NCBI GenBank assembly: GCA_046081705.1
Contig: JBJTWK010000056.1
Location: forward strand, 1 to 59,776
DNA from: IMCC26256 sp046081705
GTDB lineage: Bacteria; Actinomycetota; Acidimicrobiia; IMCC26256
Reading direction: 5' to 3'
Length of the DNA: 59,776 nucleotides
The translations under genes were made by a program, and so were the position numbers. Shown here piece by piece: positions 16,865 through 25,897 of this stretch (positions within the stretch are counted from its first letter, which is position 1; each line of letters begins with the position of its first letter). The notes under the pieces are model-generated. The model saw nothing but the letters and a program-made list of their open reading frames with translations, did no database searches and was not told the origin of the DNA.

Positions 16865-19132
16865 TCACTCGGGTGCCGGCAGGGGCCCGGGCGTCTGCGG
16901 GGCCGGGGCGACGTAGGTGCGGCAGGCCTGGCCCCGCAGCGACGGGCACGCGGGGTACTCGGTCGGCAGCCCCTTCGGCACCTTCACGCGGGACAGCACG
17001 AGGCGCGAGGCCTTCGGGCCGCCGGTCACGATCGTGTTGCGCACGGGCTCGGTGTTCTGGAGGGACTCGAAGGTCCAGAGGGGTCGGTTGCCGCCCGGCG
17101 CCTGCACGGAGATGCGGATCTGGGACCCCTTGCGGAACGCGTGCGCCACGGGGAACAGCGCGACGCGCATCCGGGTCGGCTCACCGGGTACGAGCGCACG
17201 GGCGTCGGCCCGGCGGTGGGTCTGACGCGGGTCGGTCACGGTCGACGCACCGTCGAGCTTCCGGTGGCTCGCCCGCAGCCAGCCGCTCTGCACGTACATC
17301 TCCGACCCATCGGGCCGGACCTCGGTGAGCGTCACCTCGACGTCGGTGTCACGCGCCGTCGAGGCGAGCGTGAGGTCGACGCTGCCGGGTCCGGCGATCG
17401 CGACGGTCCGGTCGAGCGGCGGGGTGATCCACGCGAGCGAGGACGCCGAGTCGAGCGGCACCCAGTCGTAGGTCGGGGTCGCCTGCCAGATCCCCGAGTT
17501 GCCCCCGGTGTAGGTCGAGCGGGGTCGGGCGTTCGGCTCGTAGTTGAAGCTCAGCGTCTCGGCCCGGTCGGCCGCGTCGTCGGTGAGCGCACCGTCGGCC
17601 CCGAGGTAGAACACCTCGGCGGAGGTGCCGGGGAGCGGCCACCGCGCCGCGGTGCTCTCGGTGGCGGGCAGCGGGCTGCCGGCCTGGGTCCCGGGTCGTG
17701 CGCCGTTCTCCCAGAGGATGCGCACCCGCGGCTCGGCCTCGAAGGACTTGAGCGCGGTGCGGTACGAGGAGAAGTCGCTGAACCGGTCCTCGGGCACCGT
17801 GACGTTCTGGACCCCGGTGATCGTGCTCCAGAGCTGTGGGGCGAGGGCCCGGAGCTGCGGGTTGATCTCGGGGATGCGGCGCGCCACGTAGAAGTCGAGG
17901 AACTCGAGTTGGCGCGTCACCACCTCGGGGTCGAGGGAGTCGGTGTGGGTCCCGTTCTGCGCGGTGACCCGCAGCGGGACGTCGGCCGGGAAGTCGGCGA
18001 GCATCTCCGGCCAGTGGCCGCCGGTCTGCTCGTCCTGCCACGCGCCCGCGATGAAGGTCGGGACCTGGATGTCGCCGAGGAACTCGGCCGGGGCGACCGA
18101 GTCGAAGCCGGCGGGGTACCCGGGGATCCCTCGGGTGCTGTAGTACGGGTTCTCACGGATGGTCTCCATGAGGTCGACGTTCTGGCCGCGGAGCCGGAGG
18201 TTCTCGGTGCAGGTCTCGTCACCCTCGGCGACGCGCTGCTCCACCCAGGGGGCACCCTTCGGGTTGGGCCAGCGGTTCTGGTCGAGCCGCTGCTGGGCCC
18301 AATCCTTGGCGAACCCGTCGTTGTAGATGCCGCCCGGGTAGAGGGTGCCGCGGTAGGTGTCGTCGATCACCGAGAGCGGGGTGATCGCCGCGAGGTGCGG
18401 GGGTCGGGTCTGCGCGACGAACAGTTGCGAGATGCCCGGGTAGGAGATGCCGACGAGCCCGATGCGGCCCGCCCACGGCTGAGCCGCGATCGTCTCGACC
18501 GCGTCGTACCCGTCGAGCGACTGGATCTGCTCGAAGAAGTTGAACGACCCGCCGGAGCAGCCGGTGCCGCGCATGTTGACGCCGACGTAGGCGTACCCCT
18601 GCAGGTTGCCGATGATCTGGAACGGGTTGAGCGACGCCGTGGGGTTCGACGGGTCGTAGCCCGAGTACTCCATGAGCACCGGGTACGGACCCTCGTCGGC
18701 CGGTCCGGGCAGCGACACGTTGATGCTGAGCTCGGTGCCGTCGCGCGTGGTGAGGTAGCCGTAACCCGAGTCGAGCTCCTGGTCGTTGTAGAGCGACTGC
18801 GGGGGTGTGTCATCGGCCGCGTCGACCGTGAGCGGCTTCGACGTGGCGAGGCCCGCCACCGCCACCCGGTACCCGCGACCGGGTTCGACGTCGCGGAACA
18901 CGTAGCCGCCGAGGTCGTCGATCGTGCCACCGTCGATCGTCCTACCGGCCCGCTTGAGCGCGACCTTGGCACCGGGGGTGGCGCCGACCACGTACACCTG
19001 CTCGACGCTGCCGCGCGCGTCGACGGGTCCTGCGGTCTTCACCGCGGCGCCGGCCGGACCGGCCGTGAGCCCGCCGAACGCAAGGGCGCCGACCACGACG
19101 GTGATGGCGAGACGGTGGTGGAGTTTCGGCAC
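16865..19132 (-). CDS. Secreted CocE/NonD family hydrolase (X-Pro dipeptidyl-peptidase-like)
   Basis: 755 residues with a signal peptide (AITVVVGALAFGGLTAGPAG), a short beta domain, then an alpha/beta-hydrolase core and a C-terminal jelly-roll-like domain. The likely triad is Ser230 in GISYPG, Asp367 in GAWQDEQ and His396 in NGTHTD. The family covers cocaine esterase, X-Pro dipeptidases and acyl-transferring hydrolases; substrate unknown. GTG 19132 follows GGGAGGGG and places the signal peptide correctly; ATG 19189 is a weaker choice. It shares an intergenic gap of about 147 bases with lysC. Confidence 0.88.
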   Translation of the reverse strand: MPKLHHRLAITVVVGALAFGGLTAGPAGAAVKTAGPVDARGSVEQVYVVGATPGAKVALKRAGRTIDGGTIDDLGGYVFRDVEPGRGYRVAVAGLATSKPLTVDAADDTPPQSLYNDQELDSGYGYLTTRDGTELSINVSLPGPADEGPYPVLMEYSGYDPSNPTASLNPFQIIGNLQGYAYVGVNMRGTGCSGGSFNFFEQIQSLDGYDAVETIAAQPWAGRIGLVGISYPGISQLFVAQTRPPHLAAITPLSVIDDTYRGTLYPGGIYNDGFAKDWAQQRLDQNRWPNPKGAPWVEQRVAEGDETCTENLRLRGQNVDLMETIRENPYYSTRGIPGYPAGFDSVAPAEFLGDIQVPTFIAGAWQDEQTGGHWPEMLADFPADVPLRVTAQNGTHTDSLDPEVVTRQLEFLDFYVARRIPEINPQLRALAPQLWSTITGVQNVTVPEDRFSDFSSYRTALKSFEAEPRVRILWENGARPGTQAGSPLPATESTAARWPLPGTSAEVFYLGADGALTDDAADRAETLSFNYEPNARPRSTYTGGNSGIWQATPTYDWVPLDSASSLAWITPPLDRTVAIAGPGSVDLTLASTARDTDVEVTLTEVRPDGSEMYVQSGWLRASHRKLDGASTVTDPRQTHRRADARALVPGEPTRMRVALFPVAHAFRKGSQIRISVQAPGGNRPLWTFESLQNTEPVRNTIVTGGPKASRLVLSRVKVPKGLPTEYPACPSLRGQACRTYVAPAPQTPGPLPAPE

Positions 19133-19279
19133 GGATCCCCTCCCGGGGCGACGGCGGTCGCTGGACCGGCGCATCGTTCCACACCGCACCCGGACGCGTC
19201 CCTTCAGCCCCGCCCGCCGGCCGACCCCGGCCGTATTCGAGCCGGGTCACGACCGAGCGCGCTGGTACCGTCCGGGCCC

Positions 19280-20494
19280 GTGGGACTCGTGGTGCAGAAG
19301 TTCGGCGGGACGTCGGTCGCGGACCCGGATCGGATCCGGGCGGTCGCGGACCACGTCATCCGGACCCGGGCGGCCGGGCACGACGTGTGCGTCGTCGTCT
19401 CGGCGATGGGCAAGTCCACTGACGAACTGCTCCGACTCGCCGCCGACGTGGCCCGCGAGCCGGCGGGCCGCGAGATGGACATGCTGCTGACTGCGGGCGA
19501 GCGCATCTCGATGGCCCTGCTGTGCATGGCGATCATCGACCGCGGGGTGCACGCCGTCTCCTTCACCGGTTCGCAGGCCGGCATCGTCACCGACACCGTG
19601 CACGGACGGGCCAAGATCCTCGAGGTCAAGGGCGACCGCATCCGCGAGGCCCTCGCCGAGGGGTCGGTGGCCGTGGTCGCCGGATTCCAGGGCATCTCGA
19701 CCGACAAGGACATCACCACCCTCGGTCGCGGTGGATCCGACACCACCGCGGTCGCCCTCGCCGCCGCGCTCGGCGCCGAGGCCTGCGAGATCTACACCGA
19801 CGTGTCCGGGGTGTTCACCGCCGACCCCCGGATCGTCCCGAAGGCGCATAAGCTCTCGAAGGTCTCCTACGACGAGATGCTCGAGATGGCGGCGACCGGG
19901 GGGCGCGTGCTCGCGCTCCGCTCGGTCGAATTCGCACGCAACTACGGCGTGCCCGTGCACGTCCGCTCGAGCTTCACCTGGGAGCCGGGCACCTGGGTCG
20001 TTCAGGAGGACCCCTCGATGGAGCAGGCGATCGTCAGCGGAGTCACCCACGAGACCGCGGAGGCCAAGGTCACGATATCGCGCGTCCCCGACGAGCCCGG
20101 GGTGGCGGCTCGGTTGTTCCGGCGGCTCGCCGACAGCGAGATCAACGTGGACATGATCGTGCAGAACGTGTCGACCGATGGGCACACCGACATCTCGTTC
20201 ACGGTGCCCGAGGTCGACCTCGTCCGCACGCTGCAGGTCGCCGAGGAGATCGCGACCTCGGTGGGCGCGAGCGGGGTGGCGGCGGATCCCGACATCGCGC
20301 GCGTCTCCATCGTCGGCGCGGGCATGCGGACGAATCCGGGCGTCGCGGCGACCATGTTCGAGGTGCTCGCCGACGAGGGTGTGAACATCGAGATGATCAG
20401 CACCTCCACCATCCGGACCTCGTGCGTGGTGCGGGCGGCCGACGTCGAGCGCGCCGCGCAGGCCCTGCACTCGGCGTTCGGTCTGGACGCCTGA
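19280..20494 (+). CDS. lysC: Aspartate kinase
   Basis: Phosphorylates aspartate, the first step to lysine, threonine, methionine and diaminopimelate. 404 residues: kinase domain with VQKFGGTSV at the start and GRGGSDTTA near residue 150, then two ACT domains (from ~265 and ~345) that usually give feedback control by lysine and threonine. GTG 19280 is eight bases after TACCGT (19266-19271), consistent with a leaderless start. Actinobacterial lysC often has an internal start producing a separate regulatory subunit; that cannot be decided here. asd follows after two bases. Confidence 0.96.
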   Translation: MGLVVQKFGGTSVADPDRIRAVADHVIRTRAAGHDVCVVVSAMGKSTDELLRLAADVAREPAGREMDMLLTAGERISMALLCMAIIDRGVHAVSFTGSQAGIVTDTVHGRAKILEVKGDRIREALAEGSVAVVAGFQGISTDKDITTLGRGGSDTTAVALAAALGAEACEIYTDVSGVFTADPRIVPKAHKLSKVSYDEMLEMAATGGRVLALRSVEFARNYGVPVHVRSSFTWEPGTWVVQEDPSMEQAIVSGVTHETAEAKVTISRVPDEPGVAARLFRRLADSEINVDMIVQNVSTDGHTDISFTVPEVDLVRTLQVAEEIATSVGASGVAADPDIARVSIVGAGMRTNPGVAATMFEVLADEGVNIEMISTSTIRTSCVVRAADVERAAQALHSAFGLDA

Positions 20495-20496
20495 CG

Positions 20497-21534
20497 ATGG
20501 GCGTGCGGATCGGCGTCATCGGGGCGACGGGCCTCGTCGGCCAGGAGATGCTGCGACTCATCGCCGAACGCGACTTCCCGGCCGACGAGGTGCGGGCGTA
20601 CGCGTCGCCGCGCTCGGAGGGTCGGGTGCTCACCTCGGGGGAGCGGGAGATCACCTGCGAGGTGCTGCGTGACGGCTGCTTCGACGGCCTCGACATCGTC
20701 ATCGTCGACGTCGACGATCCGATCGCGCGCGAATGGGCCCCGGTGGCCGCAGCGTCCGGTGCCCGGGTGGTCGACAACTCGGCCGCGTTCCGCCTCGAGG
20801 CCGACGTGCCGCTCGTGGTCGCGGGGGTCAACTCCGAGGACCTGCGATCGCTGCCCCGCAACATCGCGTCCTGTCCGAACTGCACGACCATGGTGCTCCT
20901 CACGGCGCTCGCCCCGCTGCACCGTGCGGCCGGGATCGATCGCATGGTGGTCTCGACCTACCAGGCGGTGAGTGGGGCCGGGCAGGCCGGGATCGACGAA
21001 CTCGACGAGCAGTGGGTGGCCCGCGCTGCGGACCTCCCGCCCCTGCGCCGCGCCGCGGCCGTCGACGGGACGATCACCCCGGGCCGGGTCTGGGGCGCGC
21101 CGATCGCAGGCAACGCGATCCCGCTCGCCGGGTCCGTGAAGGAGGCGGGCTACACCTCCGAGGAGTGGAAGCTCGTCCGGGAGACCCACAAGATCCTCCA
21201 CGACGACTCGATCCGGGTGACGGCGACCTGCGTGCGCGTTCCCGTGTACGTCGGGCACTCGATGACCGCGAACGTCGAGTTCCGCACCGCCATGGACGCC
21301 GTGACTGCGGCCACCGTCCTTGCGTCGGCCCCCGGGGTGCGACTCGTCGATGGCGGGGCCGGGGCGCCGACGGCGCTCGAGGGCGCCGGGATCGATCCGG
21401 TGCTCGTCGGCCGGTTGCGTGACGACCCGACCCAGGCGGACACGATCAATCTCTGGGTCACGGGCGACAACCTCCGCAAGGGCGCGGCGCTCAACGCGAT
21501 CCAGATGGCGGAGATCCTCGTCCGCGACGCCTGA
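20497..21534 (+). CDS. asd: Aspartate-semialdehyde dehydrogenase
   Basis: Reduces aspartyl phosphate, the product of the preceding kinase, to aspartate semialdehyde with NADPH. 345 residues with the nucleotide motif GATGLVGQ near residue 9, the catalytic Cys129 in CPNCTTM, and His253 in RVPVYVGHS. It starts two bases after the lysC stop, the classic lysC-asd operon. A strong hairpin follows at 21557-21580. Confidence 0.96.
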   Translation: MGVRIGVIGATGLVGQEMLRLIAERDFPADEVRAYASPRSEGRVLTSGEREITCEVLRDGCFDGLDIVIVDVDDPIAREWAPVAAASGARVVDNSAAFRLEADVPLVVAGVNSEDLRSLPRNIASCPNCTTMVLLTALAPLHRAAGIDRMVVSTYQAVSGAGQAGIDELDEQWVARAADLPPLRRAAAVDGTITPGRVWGAPIAGNAIPLAGSVKEAGYTSEEWKLVRETHKILHDDSIRVTATCVRVPVYVGHSMTANVEFRTAMDAVTAATVLASAPGVRLVDGGAGAPTALEGAGIDPVLVGRLRDDPTQADTINLWVTGDNLRKGAALNAIQMAEILVRDA

Positions 21535-21556
21535 CGCGGGACCGCTCGCACGCGAG

Positions 21557-21580
21557 GACGGCGCCCCGGAGGGCGCCGTC
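21557..21580. terminator. Strong hairpin between asd and tRNA-Pro
   Basis: Perfect 10-base stem (21557-21566 with 21571-21580) and a four-base CGGA loop, between two convergent units. It lacks a U-tract but is the most stable hairpin seen in any intergenic gap here and probably ends both transcripts. Confidence 0.75.
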
Positions 21581-21585
21581 GACGG

Positions 21586-21663
21586 TGGTCGGGATGCCGG
21601 GATTTGAACCCGGGGCCTCAGCGTCCCGAACGCTGCGCGCTAACCAAACTGCGCTACATCCCG
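21586..21663 (-). tRNA. tRNA-Pro (anticodon CGG)
   Basis: On the minus strand: acceptor arm CGGGATG pairs with CATCCCG, the anticodon stem CAGCG/CGCTG encloses TTCGGGA, giving anticodon CGG, and the T arm is CCGGG-TTCAAAT-CCCGG. The 3' CCA (bases 21588-21586) is encoded after discriminator A. All arms pair, so it should be functional. Confidence 0.95.
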
Positions 21664-21692
21664 AAGGGGTGGAGAGTGTAACCGGGCGCCGC

Positions 21693-22085
21693 TCAGGCCT
21701 CGCCCTCGACGACCCGGACCGGGCTGAGGAGGCGCTTGATCGCCCGCCGCAGCTGCCCGGCGTCGACCGGCTTCACGAGCACGGCGTCGGCGTCGGCGCG
21801 CTGGGCGATGTGGCGGTCGGCCTCCCGGTCGAGGAGCAGCAGGATCGGCAGGTCGGGCAGTCGCCCGGCCGCGGCTTCGAGGCGCAGGTCGATCGCGGTT
21901 GCGATCCCGCCCTGGTTCGCGATCTGGAGGTCGAGGATCACGAGGTCGGGGGCGTCGGCGGCCACGGTCGTGCGCACGTCCTGGCCCCGGGTCACCTCGA
22001 CGACGTGCTGACCGGGTCCGGTGAGGCTCGTGCGGATCTGGTCCCGCACCCAGGCGGCTTCGGCGGCGACGAGGATCGTGGTCAC
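21693..22085 (-). CDS. Stand-alone receiver-domain protein
   Basis: 130 residues, a single response-regulator receiver fold with no output domain. The phospho-acceptor appears to be Asp52 in VILDLQIANQGG, and the switch Lys105 is in LVKPVD. The Mg-binding acidic pair normally present after the first strand is Ala8-Glu9, so phosphorylation may be weakened. GTG 22085 is the chosen start, since longer readings run into the ATPase gene. It lies downstream of the two ArsA-type ATPases and is probably in their transcript. Partner kinase not in the window. Confidence 0.75.
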   Translation of the reverse strand: MTTILVAAEAAWVRDQIRTSLTGPGQHVVEVTRGQDVRTTVAADAPDLVILDLQIANQGGIATAIDLRLEAAAGRLPDLPILLLLDREADRHIAQRADADAVLVKPVDAGQLRRAIKRLLSPVRVVEGEA

Positions 22086-22132
22086 GGCGGGGAGGCTATC
22101 GCCCGGCCCGCGGGTCGCCCCGACCGGACCGC

Positions 22133-23284
22133 TCAGACACCCGACCCGTCGAGGAGCCGGTCGGCGATGGCGTCGAGCGCGTCGACGTCGTGCACGTCGT
22201 GCGGGAGGAACGCCACGAACGCCACTGCGGCACCCGTGCCGAGGCGCATCCGGACGCCCTCGAGGTGGCGCCGTTCGCGGGCGGCGACCTCCTGGAAGTC
22301 GCCGAGGGTCTCGAGCCGGTCGGCGAGGCGGCGACGGGCGTCCATCACGCCGGCCTCGGTCCGGGGCAGGGCGCGCAACGCGGCGGCCCGGGCGTGGAGG
22401 GCGTCGCCGCGGTCGGTCCCGAACTGCGGGTGCACACGGTTGACGACGAGCCCGGCGACCCGGTACCCGTGGTCGCCGATGGCCTGCGCGAAGTACTCGG
22501 CCTCCTCGACCGCGTCGCGCCGCGGGGAGGTGACGAGCACGAAGCGCGTCGACGGTTCGGCGATGACCTCCCGCACCCGCCGCGCCCGGTCCCGGAAGCC
22601 CTCCTCCATGCCCTCGAACGCCCGGAAGAACGCGATGATGTCGTCGACCACTTCGGTCCCGACGACGCGGCTCGCGGTGCGCACGAGCGCCTGCACCGCG
22701 ACGCCGGCGATCCGGAGTCCGGTGCGCGCGGGTGCGGTGAGCACGCGGAACACCCGGTTGTCGAGGAGCCGGAGCAGGCGTTCGGGTGCGTCGAGGAAGT
22801 CGAGCGCGTGCCGGCTCGGCGGGGTGTCGATGACGATGAGGTCGAAGTCTCCGTCCTCGTGGAGCTCGTGCAGCTTCTCCATCGCCATGTACTCCTGCGT
22901 ACCGCCGAGGGCCGAGGAGATCGTCCGGTAGAAGCCGTTGTCGAGGATCCGCGCGGCCTGTGCCTCGTCGGCGGCGTGCCGGGCGACGAGCGCATCGAAG
23001 GTCGCCTTCGGATCGAGCATCATCGCCGAGAGGCGGCCTCCGGGGACCGAGTCGTCGCGCGCCCAGTGCGCGGGGTCGATGACGACCGGGTCGGGTGCGA
23101 GCGCCGGGAGCCCGAGCGCGTCGGCGAGGCGTCGGGCCGGATCGATCGTCACGACGACGGCGCGCCGCCCCTCCCGCGCCGCATCGATGGCGATGACCGC
23201 GGCCGTGGTCGTCTTGCCGACCCCGCCGCTGCCGGCGCAGATGATCACCCGGGACGAGTCGATGAGCTCGCGGAAGGTGGTCAT
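22133..23284 (-). CDS. ArsA/Get3-type ATPase, second of a pair
   Basis: 383 residues with a deviant Walker A GSGGVGKTTT (residues 18-27), the Asp switch region in VVVTIDPARRLADALG and IDTPPSRHALDFL. The family includes arsenite-pump ATPases and Get3 tail-anchor insertion factors. No arsenite Cys triplet is evident, so an arsenic role is not supported; actinobacteria commonly carry such adjacent pairs of unknown role. Its ATG overlaps the stop of the upstream ATPase by four bases, implying equal production and possibly a heterodimer. Confidence 0.85.
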   Translation of the reverse strand: MTTFRELIDSSRVIICAGSGGVGKTTTAAVIAIDAAREGRRAVVVTIDPARRLADALGLPALAPDPVVIDPAHWARDDSVPGGRLSAMMLDPKATFDALVARHAADEAQAARILDNGFYRTISSALGGTQEYMAMEKLHELHEDGDFDLIVIDTPPSRHALDFLDAPERLLRLLDNRVFRVLTAPARTGLRIAGVAVQALVRTASRVVGTEVVDDIIAFFRAFEGMEEGFRDRARRVREVIAEPSTRFVLVTSPRRDAVEEAEYFAQAIGDHGYRVAGLVVNRVHPQFGTDRGDALHARAAALRALPRTEAGVMDARRRLADRLETLGDFQEVAARERRHLEGVRMRLGTGAAVAFVAFLPHDVHDVDALDAIADRLLDGSGV

Positions 23285-24249
23285 CCCGACACCTCGACGT
23301 CGTCGAGCGCCCCGATGGCGACCGAGAGCGCGGTCGCGAGCGCCTCGACCTGGACTCGGCCGATGTCGGCGTCGAACACGAAGGGCAGGTGCAGTTGGGG
23401 GAGCGGGAGCGCAGCGGCGAGGTGCTCGGCCTGGCGGCGTTGGACGGCGCGCCGGGCCCGGCGGAACCCGGTGGCGGCGGCGAGGTCCTCGACCTCGGCG
23501 AGCGACAGCGGGACGTCGAGCAGCGCGGCGTCGGCCGCAATGGTGGTTTCGCGCGCGTCGTCGTCGGGCCCGCCGATCTCGGGGTAGATGCCGTTCACGA
23601 CGACGGGCAGGAGCGCCACCCCCACCCGGTCCTCGAGTGCGAAGGCCGTCTCGGCCGCCTCGCGCACGGGCGTCTCCTCGGGCGCGGTGACGAGCAGCAC
23701 CTGGCAGCGGGACGGGTCCGACAGCATCGCGACCACGTCGGTGGCCTGCTGCCGGATCGGGCCCACGGCGACCGCGTCGAGCAGGCCGAGCGGCGAGGTG
23801 AGGAAGCTGACCGCGTGGCCCGCGGCCGGCGCGTCGACGAGGACGAGGTCGAAGTCGCCACCCACCTCGATGCTCTTCACCTTGCCGAGCACGAGGATGT
23901 CCTTCATGCCCGGCACCGCCGTCGCGATGACGTCGAGGATGCCCGTCGTGCCGAGTCGGCGCGCGATCCGGCCGAACCCGTTCCCCTCGAGCCAGTCGAC
24001 GAGCGCCTCGTCGGGGGTCAGCGTGCGCCCCCGGACCCCGGGTGCGAGGTCGATCTCCTCGTACGTGAGGTCCGGGACGCCGAAGGCCGCGGCGAGCCCG
24101 GACTTCCCCTCGACCTCGACGATGAGGACCCGGAGGCCGACCCGGGCCGCGAGCACGGCGAGGGCGGCCGTGACGGTGGTCTTCCCGACCCCGCCCTTCC
24201 CGGCTACGACCACGACCCGGGCGCTGGTACAGAATCGGCGCTGGTCCAT
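23281..24249 (-). CDS. ArsA/Get3-type ATPase, first of a pair
   Basis: 322 residues with Walker A GKGGVGKTT (17-25), IVEVEGKSGLAAAFG and LVDAPAAGHAVSFLTSP. It is shorter than its neighbour and, with it, would make the two nucleotide sites seen in fused ArsA proteins. ATG 24249 is eight bases after TAGCAT (24263-24258, minus strand), suggesting leaderless transcription of the operon. It diverges from the NfeD-like gene; the two start codons are only about 25 bases apart. Confidence 0.85.
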   Translation of the reverse strand: MDQRRFCTSARVVVVAGKGGVGKTTVTAALAVLAARVGLRVLIVEVEGKSGLAAAFGVPDLTYEEIDLAPGVRGRTLTPDEALVDWLEGNGFGRIARRLGTTGILDVIATAVPGMKDILVLGKVKSIEVGGDFDLVLVDAPAAGHAVSFLTSPLGLLDAVAVGPIRQQATDVVAMLSDPSRCQVLLVTAPEETPVREAAETAFALEDRVGVALLPVVVNGIYPEIGGPDDDARETTIAADAALLDVPLSLAEVEDLAAATGFRRARRAVQRRQAEHLAAALPLPQLHLPFVFDADIGRVQVEALATALSVAIGALDDVEVSG

Positions 24250-24274
24250 CGCCCCCGATGCTACGGGAGACCCT

Positions 24275-25723
24275 GTGCGCCACCGCCGTCGACTCGCCAC
24301 GATCCTCCTGGGCGTCGCGTGCCTCGCCGCGGGGACCGCCGGGACGGCGGACGCGATCGGGACGCGCGCCCGGCCCGAGGCCGCGGTGTCGTCGGGACGC
24401 GGCGGCATCATCATCGTGCAGGTCAAGGGGCTGCTCGATCCGCCGAACGCACGGCTCATCACGAGTGCGATCGAGGACGCGAACCGGGCTCGGGCCTCGG
24501 TCGTCGTGCTCGACATCGATTCGGATGGTGCGGTCGACCTCGACCTCGAACCGGTGCTCGCGGCGATCCGGTCCTCGCGGGTCCCGGTCACCACGTGGGT
24601 CGGGCCGGCCGGCTCCGAGGCCAAGGGCGCGGCGGCGGTCGTCGCGGCGGCCTCGGCGATCCTCGGTGTCGGCTCGGGGTCCCACATCGGCCCGGCCCAC
24701 CCGCTGACGCGGGACGCCGCCGAGCCGCGGGCGGCGACGGTCGGGACCCTGGTCGCCCGACTGAGCGATCGCAACGGCCGCGACGGCGAGGCGGCGCGGA
24801 CCTTCGTGATTCGCCGGCTCGACGCCCGGACCGCGACGAGGAGCGGCGCGGCCGATCGCATCTGCGGCCGGGCGGAGGGCGGCGACGGGTGCGCGACCCT
24901 CGGTGACTTCGTGGTGCGCATCGACGGTCGGGTCGTCACCACGGCGCGCGGCGAGGTCCGTCTCGACACGTCGAAGGTGATCGGACAGGGGCAGGACCGC
25001 CGGCGTCAGCCGAACCAGCCGGTGGCGTTCCGCAAGCTCACGCTCACGGGTCAGGCGGAGCACACCCTCACGAACCCGTCGATCGCCTACGCGCTCCTCA
25101 TCATCGGGCTCGCGCTCATCGTCTTCGAGTTCTTCACGATCAGCATCGGCCTCGCGGGCGGCGCCGGCGCACTCGCGGTGATCGGCGCCTGCGTGGGCTT
25201 CTCCCACCTGCCGGTCACGTGGTGGGGCCTCGCGCTCCTGCTCCTCTCGGCCTTGGCGTTCGCCGTCGACGTGCAGGTCGGACGTCCGGCGGTGTGGAGC
25301 GGCATCGGGACGGTGACGCTCGTCGCGGGTTCGCTGTTCCTCTACACCGGGGCGTCGAGCCTCCAGGTGCCGTGGTGGCTCGTCATCGTGATGGTCGCCT
25401 CGGCGCTGCTCTTCTACCTCGGGGGCATGCCGATCGCGGTCCGCTCACGGTTCTCGACCCCGACGGTCGGGCGCGAGGCCCTCATCGGCGAACTCGGCGA
25501 GGCGGCGGTGGCGATCGATCCCGACGGGGTTGTCCTCATCGACGGCGCGCGGTGGCGGGCCCGCACGAACCGGGCCACGCCGATCCCGGCGGGCTCCACG
25601 GTGCGGGTCGTCGAGGTGCTCGGGCTCGTCCTCGAGGTCGAGCCGGAGGAGGGCGGCGCGAGGGACTACCGCGAGATGCGCCGGGGTCGGGTCGGCGACC
25701 CCGAGGGCGACGCCACCGACTGA
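24275..25723 (+). CDS. NfeD-like membrane protein with protease-like N-terminus
   Basis: 482 residues: signal peptide, a ClpP/S49-like domain (residues ~45-220), about five transmembrane helices (~275-390) and a C-terminal OB-fold NfeD domain from ~400. NfeD proteases of this type cleave or partner with stomatin-like proteins. The usual catalytic Ser region (GAYAASAG in relatives) reads GSEAKGAAA here, so the protease is probably dead, although VGSGSHIGPAHP is kept. No stomatin gene is adjacent. GTG 24275 has GGGAGA upstream. Family call good, activity doubtful. Confidence 0.8.
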   Translation: MRHRRRLATILLGVACLAAGTAGTADAIGTRARPEAAVSSGRGGIIIVQVKGLLDPPNARLITSAIEDANRARASVVVLDIDSDGAVDLDLEPVLAAIRSSRVPVTTWVGPAGSEAKGAAAVVAAASAILGVGSGSHIGPAHPLTRDAAEPRAATVGTLVARLSDRNGRDGEAARTFVIRRLDARTATRSGAADRICGRAEGGDGCATLGDFVVRIDGRVVTTARGEVRLDTSKVIGQGQDRRRQPNQPVAFRKLTLTGQAEHTLTNPSIAYALLIIGLALIVFEFFTISIGLAGGAGALAVIGACVGFSHLPVTWWGLALLLLSALAFAVDVQVGRPAVWSGIGTVTLVAGSLFLYTGASSLQVPWWLVIVMVASALLFYLGGMPIAVRSRFSTPTVGREALIGELGEAAVAIDPDGVVLIDGARWRARTNRATPIPAGSTVRVVEVLGLVLEVEPEEGGARDYREMRRGRVGDPEGDATD

Positions 25724-25821
25724 TCCCGCCGGCCCCGGTCCGCGGACCGAGCGGGGAACGGGGGCGGATCCCTGGTGAGATCCGGCGATTCCGCCCATCG
25801 GCGCCGGTATCGGACCGCCCC

Positions 25822-25850
25822 TTGTGACCCCGCAGGCGCAGCGGTAGGTT
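25822..25850 (+). promoter_or_regulatory. Promoter of the whiB gene
   Basis: TTGTGA (25822-25827), 17-base spacer, TAGGTT (25845-25850). This is a good primary-sigma-type match and would start RNA near 25857, 41 bases before the WhiB ATG. Confidence 0.6.
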
Positions 25851-25857
25851 CGCCCAC

Positions 25858-25881
25858 GGGCACCCGGAGGCGGAGGTGCCC
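25858..25881 (+). promoter_or_regulatory. Hairpin at the 5' end of the whiB leader
   Basis: GGGCACC (25858-25864) pairs with GGTGCCC (25875-25881) around a ten-base loop. It would form at the very 5' end of the mRNA made from the predicted promoter, just before the GAGGAG ribosome site, so it could stabilise the leader or affect initiation. Function is inference. Confidence 0.45.
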
Positions 25882-25897
25882 GAGGAGCCGGCGAGCC

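Noticed and set aside
22133..24249. Arsenic-resistance operon
   Set aside because: The ATPases belong to the ArsA family, but no pump, reductase, repressor or arsenite-binding Cys set is seen.
25736..25749. Palindrome CGGTCCGCGGACCG after the NfeD gene as a terminator
   Set aside because: The stem has no loop and no U-tract; palindromes this short are common at this GC content.
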